Assembly (NCBI RefSeq): GCF_002243515.1
Contig: NZ_CP022657.1
Coordinates: forward strand, 1,084,001 to 1,148,000
Source of the DNA: Tumebacillus algifaecis
GTDB lineage: Bacteria; Bacillota; Bacilli; Tumebacillales; Tumebacillaceae
Length of the DNA stretch: 64,000 nucleotides
Reading direction: 5' to 3'
Shown piece after piece: positions 15,303-23,200 of the stretch. The position numbers and the translations under genes are program-made. Positions within the stretch are counted from its first letter, which is position 1. The number at the start of each line of letters is the position of its first letter. The notes beneath the pieces were generated by a model. That model was not told the origin of the DNA. It saw nothing but the letters and a program-made list of their open reading frames with translations, and did no database searches.

Positions 15303-16418
15303 ATGAAAGACGTTCGTTACGAGTTGTTGGCGAAAAATCTGGTGGAATACTCCGTAGCCCTGAAGCCGGGTGAAAAGGTGCTGCTTGAAGTGACAGACGG
15401 CGAAGTCCCGCTGACTCGCGAAATCATCAAGGCTGCTTATGCGGTCGGGGCGTTGCCCTTTTTGTGGAATCGAGAGCCGCAGTTGAACCGTGAGTTGATG
15501 CGCGGGGCAAGCGCTGAGCAGGTCAAACTATGGGGCGAGCACGATAAAGCACTCATGGAACAGATGGACGCATACATTTCGATCCGGGCATCGAAAAACG
15601 TCAACGAAATGGCAGGTTTGCCAGCGGAGAAGATGAAGCAATATGCTGAATTCTACTCCAAGCCGGTACATTTTGAAACGCGCGTGCACAAGACCAAGTG
15701 GTGCATCCTGCGCTATCCGAATGAGTCGATGGCACAGTCGGCCAACATGGCGACTGAGGACTTTGAAGATTTCTACTTCGATGTCTGCACGCTCGACTAT
15801 CACAAGATGTCCGAAGCGATGAACCCGCTCAAAGAGCTGATCGAGCGCACCGACCGCGTTCAGATCAAAGGGCCGGGCACCGATCTGTCCTTCTCGATCA
15901 AAAACATCGGGGCTGTCAAATGCGATGGTCAACTGAACATCCCGGACGGTGAAGTCTATACGGCGCCGGTGCGCGATTCGGTAAACGGCACAGTATCGTT
16001 CAATGCGCCGACCTTGTACAACGGGACGACGTTTGACAACATTCGCTTGACCTTCAAGGACGGCAAAATTGTCGAAGCGACCGCCAATGATACCGAAGCG
16101 ATCAACCGCATTTTGGATACGGACGAAGGAGCTCGTTACATCGGTGAATTCTCGCTCGGTTTCAACCCGTACATCCTGAAACCGATGAAGGACATCCTGT
16201 TCGATGAGAAGATCGCAGGCTCGTTCCACTTAACGCCGGGCAACTGTTATGACGATGCTTACAACGGCAACCGCTCCAACATCCACTGGGATCTGGTCTG
16301 CATCCAGACGCCCGAGTACGGTGGGGGCGAGATCTGGTTTGACGATGTGCTGATCCGCAAAGACGGCCTGTTCGTCATTCCGGAACTGGAAGGTTTGAAC
16401 CCGGATCGATTGAAGTAG
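15303..16418 (+). CDS. M29-family aminopeptidase (AmpS/AmpT-like)
   Basis: A 371-residue thermophilic-type metallo-aminopeptidase. The N-terminal domain contains VEYSVALKPGEKVLLEV. The C-terminal catalytic domain has the metal-binding Glu/His/Tyr/Asp set: GEFSLGFNPYI (with Glu), ILFDEKIAGSFHLTPGNCY (Glu and His) and IHWDLVCI (His-x-Asp). The frame runs upstream to 15237, but ATG 15303 behind GTGAAGGGG is the better start. It is a cytoplasmic dimer that trims N-terminal residues from peptides. It is followed by a terminator. Confidence 0.9.
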   Translation: MKDVRYELLAKNLVEYSVALKPGEKVLLEVTDGEVPLTREIIKAAYAVGALPFLWNREPQLNRELMRGASAEQVKLWGEHDKALMEQMDAYISIRASKNVNEMAGLPAEKMKQYAEFYSKPVHFETRVHKTKWCILRYPNESMAQSANMATEDFEDFYFDVCTLDYHKMSEAMNPLKELIERTDRVQIKGPGTDLSFSIKNIGAVKCDGQLNIPDGEVYTAPVRDSVNGTVSFNAPTLYNGTTFDNIRLTFKDGKIVEATANDTEAINRILDTDEGARYIGEFSLGFNPYILKPMKDILFDEKIAGSFHLTPGNCYDDAYNGNRSNIHWDLVCIQTPEYGGGEIWFDDVLIRKDGLFVIPELEGLNPDRLK

Positions 16419-16433
16419 AACAGATTGGCATCG

Positions 16434-16464
16434 AAAAGCACAGCCCCTGTCGGCTGTGCTTTTT
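16434..16464 (+). terminator. Terminator after the aminopeptidase gene
   Basis: AAAAGCACAGCC / GGCTGTGCTTTT perfect stem, loop CCTGTC, then T residues. It lies 16 bp after the stop codon. Confidence 0.92.
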
Positions 16465-16506
16465 GTATAATGGGAAAGAAGTGTGCACGTTTTAGGAGGC
16501 AAGAAC

Positions 16507-17610
16507 ATGCGAGAGACGATGAGACGGACGCAGGTCGATGTGAATATCCAAACGGCCAGAGCTGTCGGTGGGAAGATATATGACTGGTATGAAATGGTGA
16601 AACGCGACCTGCCCTGGCGGCGGACGCGCGATCCGTATAAGATCTGGGTGTCAGAAGTGATGCTGCAGCAAACGCGGGTGGAGACGGTGATTCCATATTG
16701 GAATCGTTTTATGGAACTGTTCCCGACGATTGAGGCGCTGGCGGATGCTCCTGAGCCTGATATCTTGAAGGCGTGGGAAGGGCTCGGCTACTATTCGCGC
16801 GTGCGCAACCTGCAAAAAGGGGCGCAGGTCGTTCGTGAAAAGTTTGCCGGACGAGTGCCCGACACGCTCGATGAAATCTCGACACTACCCGGTGTGGGGC
16901 CGTACACAGCAGGTGCGATCTTGTCGATCGCCTATGATGTGGACGTGCCAGCGGTGGATGGCAACGTGTTTCGGGTGCTGTCGCGGATTTTCCTGATCGA
17001 AGAGGACATCATGAAGCCAAAAACAAGGCGGACGTTCGAAGGGCTGGCCGAATTTTTGATCCCGACTGGACGGGCTGCTTCGTTCAACCAAGGCCTGATG
17101 GAGCTTGGGGCGACGATCTGCATTCCGAAAAATCCGCGCTGTCAATCGTGCCCGGTACAGGAACATTGCCGTGCGCTCGACGAGGGGATGCAAGAAGCGT
17201 TTCCGGTCAAGGAGAAGAAAAAGCCGCCCAGACCTGTCGATATGACGGCCGCACTGCTTCGCGATGGCGACCGCGTGCTGATTCGCAGACGTCCCGATAA
17301 AGGGCTCTTGGCGGGCATGTGGGAGTTTCCAGGCGGTGAGAGGGTGGAAGGTCTGTCCCTGGAGGAGAGCTTGATTACACACCTTACAGAGGCGTTCGGT
17401 GTGACGGTGGCACCGCAGCGGCTTTTTGCACAGGTTCAACATACTTTTAGCCACCTGCAATGGGACATGCGCGTGTTTGAATGCGCGATCGTTCAAGGAC
17501 AGGTGCGCGAACATGACGATTTGAAATGGGTTGCCGTTGGAGAATTGGATGCCTATACGTTCCCGGTGGCGCATGGGAAAGTGGTCAAGGAATTGGGTGG
17601 ACTGGTTTAG
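16507..17610 (+). CDS. mutY: A/G-specific adenine DNA glycosylase
   Basis: A 367-residue base-excision repair enzyme that removes adenine opposite 8-oxoguanine. The HhH-GPD core has E50 in WVSEVMLQQT and D151 in VPAVDGNVFRVLSRI, with the hairpin LPGVGPYTAGAI. The 4Fe-4S cluster loop is C205-x6-C212-x2-C215-x5-C221. The C-terminal NUDIX-like domain (GLLAGMWEFPGGE, from about residue 245) reads 8-oxoG. GTG 16483 is also in frame, but TAGGAGGCAAGAAC points to ATG 16507. Confidence 0.96.
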   Translation: MRETMRRTQVDVNIQTARAVGGKIYDWYEMVKRDLPWRRTRDPYKIWVSEVMLQQTRVETVIPYWNRFMELFPTIEALADAPEPDILKAWEGLGYYSRVRNLQKGAQVVREKFAGRVPDTLDEISTLPGVGPYTAGAILSIAYDVDVPAVDGNVFRVLSRIFLIEEDIMKPKTRRTFEGLAEFLIPTGRAASFNQGLMELGATICIPKNPRCQSCPVQEHCRALDEGMQEAFPVKEKKKPPRPVDMTAALLRDGDRVLIRRRPDKGLLAGMWEFPGGERVEGLSLEESLITHLTEAFGVTVAPQRLFAQVQHTFSHLQWDMRVFECAIVQGQVREHDDLKWVAVGELDAYTFPVAHGKVVKELGGLV

Positions 17611-17614
17611 GGTA

Positions 17615-17671
17615 GGTTTCTTCAGTGAGCAAAGAAACCCTTTCTTCTCGAAATAGAAGAAAGGGTTTCTT
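17615..17671 (+). terminator. mutY terminator with an overlapping alternative hairpin
   Basis: A perfect 17-bp stem (17632-17648 with 17655-17671, loop CGAAAT) forms a bidirectional terminator between mutY and the convergent gene at 17673. Its 5' arm also pairs with the upstream GGTTTCTT (17615-17622), giving a second, mutually exclusive hairpin. Confidence 0.85.
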
Positions 17672-17672
17672 A

Positions 17673-18101
17673 TTAGATGGATGCAACTGCGTATTCATCT
17701 GTGGCCGCTGTGACATGAGCGTGCAGATCAAACAACAAAATTTGATTCCTGACCGCCTCGTTCATCTCAATCGCCAGTCCGCCTTGGTACATCCGTTTGT
17801 GAATCGTCGTCGCATCCGGCCGTTCCGACCCGGTGAGAAGGTACAGCGCATCGGCTGTGCACAGGCCGCGCAGGAAATCGCGGTGAGCGCTGAAAGGGAG
17901 CACGAACTGCAAGTGGTGTTTCTGTCCATTCACTTCAAAATAGGCATGCAGTTCCAGCGCGGCGCGACCCTGATGCGTTTGAAGGGCTGAGGTCAAGCGG
18001 GTCGGAATCAACCGCTCTGTGTGGATGACTTCACTTGGCAAAACACAACCGACTACGTAAGGGACGCGTGCGCGGTCTACGAGCAGTGCTCCTGTTTCCA
18101 T
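17673..18101 (-). CDS. Hypothetical protein
   Basis: A 142-residue soluble protein (METGALLVDRARVPYVVGCV...). It has a short beta-rich beginning and a middle resembling a PilZ-like or small-barrel fold (ALELHAYFEVNGQKHHLQFV), but no diagnostic residues. The frame extends 13 codons further upstream, but ATG 18101 lies about nine bases after AGGGGGAA. Its stop abuts the mutY terminator. The function is unknown. Confidence 0.6.
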   Translation of the reverse strand: METGALLVDRARVPYVVGCVLPSEVIHTERLIPTRLTSALQTHQGRAALELHAYFEVNGQKHHLQFVLPFSAHRDFLRGLCTADALYLLTGSERPDATTIHKRMYQGGLAIEMNEAVRNQILLFDLHAHVTAATDEYAVASI

Positions 18102-18208
18102 GGCGGTTCTTCCCCCTGTTTGTGGTATTATCTTCATCATACAGGGGGAACGTAGATCTCCCTTGAACAGTTTTTAAATCCTTTGTGAAGACAGGCGGGT
18201 GGAATGAA

Positions 18209-18526
18209 GTGGCAGTGCGTGGATTTTTTGAATATAAGATTACAGAGGGAAAACGGACAGACTATCTCGAACTGATCGCAAAACTCCGTGTCAAACGCAC
18301 AGAAGCAGGCTTCACACACTATAGTGTAAGTGAGGGCATCGACCAAAAAAATCTTGTCGTTGAGACTTTTTTGGTCCCTTCGATAGAGGAGTATCGGGAA
18401 TTGGAAGCGAAACTATTGGAAGACCCGGAGTCGGCACTCTATATACGGTCGCTCGATACCTGTATCGACGGGGGGATGGGCGCGAGGAAGGTTTGGTTTT
18501 TTGCCGAACTGGACTTTTTCGCGTAG
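18209..18526 (+). CDS. Small dimeric alpha/beta-barrel (ABM-like) protein
   Basis: A 105-residue protein. FFEYKITEGKRTDYLELIAK, the phrase TEAGFTHYSVSEGIDQKNLV and FLVPSIEEYRELEAKLLEDP give the strand-helix-strand-strand-helix order of antibiotic-biosynthesis-monooxygenase or ferredoxin-like small dimers. The start GTG 18209 follows GGGTGGA; an earlier GTG (18185) has no such site. It is 37 bp upstream of the HesB-like TGA gene and could be in one transcript. No catalytic residues can be assigned. Confidence 0.6.
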   Translation: MAVRGFFEYKITEGKRTDYLELIAKLRVKRTEAGFTHYSVSEGIDQKNLVVETFLVPSIEEYRELEAKLLEDPESALYIRSLDTCIDGGMGARKVWFFAELDFFA

Positions 18527-18563
18527 TTGGGAACACTGTAAGAACAGAGAGGGGTGAGCATCA

Positions 18564-18854
18564 ATGATCTCGATTACTGACATCGCAAAAGAGAAGATTC
18601 AGGAGATCTTGGAGCAAGAACCGGAAGGCACCGTCATTCGCGTCAGTGTATCGCCTGGTTGAGGCGGCATGCGCTTTCGTTTGGCTCTGGATGAGTCAAA
18701 AGACTATGACAAATCGGTTGAGGCACATGGCATCACGTTTGTGATGGACCCATTTGCTGTCGCGCTGATTGAGGGAATTCAAATCGATTACGATGATATT
18801 GTCGAAGATGACTTCATCGTTACGAATACAGCAGGCCCGAGCTCGTCTTGCTAA
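18564..18854 (+). CDS. HesB/IscA-like protein with in-frame TGA (candidate selenoprotein)
   Basis: Read through the in-frame TGA at 18660-18662, this gives a 96-residue A-type Fe-S carrier-like protein: MISITDIAKEKIQEILEQE at the front, VIRVSVSPG-U33-GGMRFRLALDE at the usual cluster-ligand site, then DPFAVALIEGIQIDYDD and a C-terminal SSSC. In IscA/HesB the aligned residue is the first cluster Cys (GGCSG, six residues before 'LAL'), so the TGA sits exactly where Cys is expected. AGAGGGGTGAG precedes ATG 18564. A SECIS-like hairpin follows the TGA. HesB-like selenoproteins are a described family; translation of this copy as Sec is inferred. A second copy lies at 42254. Confidence 0.75.
18680..18700 (+). 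promoter_or_regulatory. SECIS-like hairpin downstream of the TGA codon
   Basis: TTTGGCTC (18680-18687), loop TGGAT, GAGTCAAA (18693-18700): an eight-pair stem with one G-T wobble. The loop Gs lie about 27-28 nt after the TGA, inside the spacing usual for bacterial SECIS elements (about 16-37 nt). The same stem and loop occur in the second HesB-like gene. Confidence 0.6.
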
Positions 18855-18882
18855 TCTTTTCGCAAAAAGGGGACAACATCGC

Positions 18883-19284
18883 ATGGAAACTCCGGTACAA
18901 GTGAATTATGATATCAAATCGATGGAGCGCTGCATCTCAGCAACGTTCTCTTTCGGTCAGACTTCGATGAACAACCCGTACTTCTCGATCTATTTTGTTG
19001 TCAACAACGCAGGGATCGTCGCGGTGTACGACAAGTCGATGCCGCTGCAAGGCGCAACCGTGAACGAGGAAAACGAGGTTCCTTTTGTCGATCAACTGAA
19101 AACCAACTCGATCAATCTCAAGCAAGGTACCAATAAATATGAAGTGCTGCGCTACATTCATGATGAACTCCAGCGCATCGGTGAAAAGCTGCAACGCGAT
19201 GGCCGTCCGCTCAACGACTCAGACATTTCGAAGCTGATGACCAAGATCGCCTCCAAGTACGAAGGGCAACAAAACGTTCAATAG
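18883..19284 (+). CDS. Hypothetical protein
   Basis: A 133-residue soluble protein (METPVQVNYDIKSMERCISA...). It has a beta-rich N-terminal half (NPYFSIYFVVNNAGIVAVYD) and a helical C-terminal half (YEVLRYIHDELQRIGEKLQR). ATG 18883 follows AAAAGGGG by ten bases. It lies 28 bp after the HesB-like TGA gene and ends at a terminator, so it is probably its operon partner. I do not recognise the family. Confidence 0.65.
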   Translation: METPVQVNYDIKSMERCISATFSFGQTSMNNPYFSIYFVVNNAGIVAVYDKSMPLQGATVNEENEVPFVDQLKTNSINLKQGTNKYEVLRYIHDELQRIGEKLQRDGRPLNDSDISKLMTKIASKYEGQQNVQ

Positions 19285-19317
19285 TCGGCGGGCAGGTTGA
19301 CAGCACGCGATGGAAGG

Positions 19318-19344
19318 GATCTCCAGTCTTTTGGAGGTCTTTTT
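19318..19344 (+). terminator. Terminator after the 18883 gene
   Basis: GATCTCCA / TGGAGGTC hairpin (one wobble) followed by TTTTTC, 33 bp beyond the stop codon. Confidence 0.8.
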
Positions 19345-19458
19345 CATTTCGATTCAAGTTTTGGTGCAAGTTTCGATGCAAACAAAGTGAAACTTAATTT
19401 CTTTTTCTTCGTATAAGGTTGTATAATTACGTTATAGAGACTTGAAAGGAGTGTCAGT

Positions 19459-20103
19459 ATGCAACCATCTTATTCTGGAAGCCGCACGGTAGGTGTGAAT
19501 CGTGTTCTGCCGATGTTCTTCCTGAGCCTTTTGTTCGCATTAATCGGAACGATCGTAGGCACTCAAGTGCCGACCGCGTTCTTCCTGCCGCTGATGATCA
19601 TCGAAATCGGGATGTTGATCGCAGCAATGTTCTTGAGAAAACGCCGTGTAGGTTACACGTTCCTTTATTTGTTCACTTTCATCAGCGGGGTTACGTTCTA
19701 CCCGGTGCTTGCTCACTATACAGCAGGGATCGGCGGGGACATGGTGATGGCAGCATTTGGTGTTTCTACGCTCGCATATGGTGCGACCGCGCTGTACGCA
19801 TGGAAATCGAAAGCGGACTTCTCGTTCCTCGGCGGCTTCCTGATGGTCGGTATTATCGCGCTGATCGCTCTGTCCTTGTGGAACATGTTCATGCCGCTTG
19901 GCGGCACGATGTACCTGTTGTTCACGCTGCTGGGCATCTTCATCTTCATCGGATTCACGTTGTATGACATCTCGAACATCGCTCGCAACGGCGTACCGGA
20001 AGACATGGTGCCGATGGCGGTGCTCGGCCTGTATCTCAACTTCATCAACCTGTTCCTGTTCGTGCTGCGTCTGTTCGGCATCAACTTGGGGTCTGATGAC
20101 TAA
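19459..20103 (+). CDS. Bax inhibitor-1 (BI-1/YetJ) family membrane protein
   Basis: A 214-residue protein with seven hydrophobic segments. The family signature near the end reads LGLYLNFINLFLFVLRLFG (about residues 189-207). In B. subtilis YetJ, a pH-gated Ca2+ leak channel, a D171-D195 pair controls opening. Here D170 (TLYDISN) is present, but the second position is N194 (YLNFIN) instead of Asp. GAAAGGAGTG precedes the ATG. It stands alone and ends at a terminator. Confidence 0.88.
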   Translation: MQPSYSGSRTVGVNRVLPMFFLSLLFALIGTIVGTQVPTAFFLPLMIIEIGMLIAAMFLRKRRVGYTFLYLFTFISGVTFYPVLAHYTAGIGGDMVMAAFGVSTLAYGATALYAWKSKADFSFLGGFLMVGIIALIALSLWNMFMPLGGTMYLLFTLLGIFIFIGFTLYDISNIARNGVPEDMVPMAVLGLYLNFINLFLFVLRLFGINLGSDD

Positions 20104-20120
20104 GCCAAACTGTGCGCCGG

Positions 20121-20149
20121 AAAGCCCGCTCCATATGGAGTGGGTTTTT
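20121..20149 (+). terminator. Terminator after the BI-1 gene
   Basis: AAGCCCGCTCCA-TA-TGGAGTGGGTTT stem (one G-T pair) followed by TTTCTTTTTTTT. Confidence 0.88.
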
Positions 20150-20274
20150 CTTTTTTTTAATTTTACATTGACATTATTCTAATTCTACTGATACCATTTA
20201 TAAAAATAGTGTATTCAGAATTTGCCAGATAAACAAATAAATCTCAAGATACAGTTTAAGGAGCTGAGCGACAC

Positions 20275-23200
20275 GTGCTGATCCAAAATGCTGCGAAACG
20301 TCAAGTAACTGAGATTCCTTTGTTAACATTACCTGTGGATCGTCCGCGACCTGCGACGGTGGTTTTTCGGGAAGCGGAAGCGCGGTTTGTGTTGCCCGAT
20401 CAATGTGTTCAAGCGCTGACAGAAGTTGGTGCACGTGAAGGAGTTTCGTTATCTGTTTTGTTGCTGGTCGCCTTTCAATCGCTATTAGCGCGATATTCCG
20501 GCCAAGAGGAGTTGGGGATCGGTCTGGTCGATGAAAGCGGTTTAGTGCGTCTGCTGTGCAGTGATCTAAGCCCGCTGCAAACGTTTGCCGAACTGACTCG
20601 TGCGGTGCAGGAACAGGTTGCCTCGATCGAGCGGGAAGCTGTTTTGACAGATGATTCGGCGCTACAAGTGCTGTACGCTTTCGAATGTGCACTTCCTAAA
20701 GCGCGTGAGTATGACGTGGCGCTGATCATTCGTCAGGAAGCGGACGGGCTGTTGCTCAAGTTCTCCTACAACGCTGAACTGTATGACCTAGCTACGATCG
20801 AGCGGATGGGCGGACACCTGCAAGAGTTGTTACAATCCGCTTTGCAAAGCGGCGCCCAACCGCTCATCGCGCTGGCGTTGATCACCGAAGCAGAGCGCAA
20901 ACTCTTGCTCGAGTCGTGGACGGCAGGACCGACGGCCCCGCTCGACCATGAGATGATCGATAAGATGTTTGAAGCGCAGGTGCAGAAGACGCCCGACCGG
21001 ATCGCGCTCCGTTTTGAAGGAGAGAGTGTGACCTATGCGGAACTGAATCGCCGCGCGAACCAACTCGCACGTGCCTTGCGCGCTAAAGGGGTGCAGCCGG
21101 AACAGTTGATCGGGCTGTGCGTGGATCGCTCTGTGGAGATGGTTATCGGAATGTTCGGCATTTTGAAAGCGGGTGCTGCTTATCTGCCGCTCGACCCAGC
21201 CTATCCGACAGAGCGCCTCACCTTTATGGTCGAAGATGCGGGCGTGCAAGTGTTGCTCACCAAAACGCATGTGCTTCAAAAGATCGAGTTGTCGGTCGCT
21301 ACGACGATCTGCCTCGACAGCGACTGGCCAGAGATCGCCAAGGAAAGTGAGGACAACCCGGATTTTGCAGTCCAGCCGGACAATTTGGCTTACGTGATCT
21401 ACACATCGGGCACGACGGGCAGACCAAAGGGCGTGATGATCGAAAACCGCAATGTCTGCAACATGTCGATGGCGATCACCGAGCGTTTTCAGATCGATGA
21501 AGACACGATCATGTTGCAGTTTGCAGCGTTTTCCTTCGATTCCTCGGTAGCCGAGCTGTTCCCAGCGTTGATGAACGGAGGCACGGTCCTCTTGGCACCG
21601 AAAGACAAAGTGATGCCAGGACCAGGTCTGGTCGAGCTGCTGACGCGGGAGCAAGTGACGCATGTGATCTTGCCGCCGTCGGTGCTCGCCCTGTTGCCAG
21701 AAGATCAGCTGAAGCATTTGAAAGTGGTCGTCTCGGCCGGAGAAGCGTGTGCCGCCGAACTGGTCAGAAAGTGGAGCGCTACAGGCCGCCATTTTGTAAA
21801 CGGCTACGGCCCGACAGAAGGGACGGTCGGCGCGTTGATCGGCATTTGCCTGCCTGGAGAAGCGGTGAACGTGGGACGCCCGATGCAAAATACGACCGTC
21901 TATCTGCTCGATGCCAACTTGCAGCCGGTTCCGGTCGGTGTGCCAGGTGAGATTTGCATCGGTGGTGCCGGTCTGGCGCGCGGCTATCTGGGCCGCCCAG
22001 ATTTGACCTCAGAAAAGTTTATCGACAATCCGTTTGAGGATGCGACCGTGCCCCGCTTGTATAAGACGGGCGACTTGGGTTGCTATCTGCCGGACGGTCG
22101 TGTGCGATATATTTCGCGGATCGACAATCAGGTGAAAATCAGAGGGTTCCGCATCGAGCTCGATGAAGTGGAGTCTGCGCTGCTCACCCATCCCGATGTG
22201 CAAAATGCATCGGTGATCGACCGAGAGGACACGCCGGGTGTGAAGCGTTTGGCCGGCTATGTCGTGCCGAAAGAGGGCCGTGCCCTGTCGGTGCGCGAAC
22301 TGCGCCGCTATCTGGCGGAACGCCTGCCCGATTTTATGGTGCCGACGGCGTTCGCGTTGCTCGAAGCGCTTCCGTTGACGCAAAATGGCAAGGTGGACCG
22401 CCGGGCGTTGCCGGTGCCGAATACGGCCGACCGAGCGTTGTATGATGAAGCGTATGTAGCACCTGCTACGCCGGACGAAATGATGCTAGCTCAGATTTAC
22501 AGTGAGGTGCTTGGCGTTGAACAGGTCGGCGTCCATGATCATTTCTTCGAACTGGGCGGCGAGTCGCTGTTGGCGACAAAAGTGGTGGCTCGAGTGCGCG
22601 AACTGTTCGGGGTAGAACTGCCGCTGAACACGCTGTTCGCCAAACCGACGCTCATCGAATTGGTCGCAGAGTTGGCAAGGATGCAGCGCGAGACAACCGA
22701 AACGTTGGCCCCGCTTACGAAGCGTCCGCGCCGGGAGCGCATGCCGCTCTCTTATGCACAGGAACGGATCTGGTTTCTGCGCGAACTGTTCCCAGACAAC
22801 TTGTCGTACAGCGCTTCGTGCCTGCTGACGTTTAAAGGTCCGTTTGATGTGGAGATCATGGAGCGCACCTTGAACGAAATTCTGCGCCGCCATGACATCT
22901 TCAGCACGACTTTCCAATCGGTTCACGGCGAACCGGCACAAGTGGTCGAGCCGTTTGAGCCGATCAAACTGCGGGTGGTCGATCTGCATCAACTCTCGGA
23001 AACGGAGAAGCAGGCCGAGATGGACAAGATCGTCGAGGTGGAGATCAAAAAGCAATTTAAGCTCGATGAACTGCCGATGGTGCGCTGGACATTGTTCAAG
23101 CTGGAACAGGATGTCCACACGCTGCTCCATGTAGAAGACCATCTCGTCCACGATGGCTTTTCGTTCTCCGTCTTCCTGTACGACTTCTTGCACATTTATA

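Noticed and set aside
18660-18662. TGA in the HesB-like gene read as a pseudogene stop
   Set aside because: A second paralogue has TGA at the same structural position with the same downstream hairpin, and both frames are intact on either side; recoding explains this better than decay.
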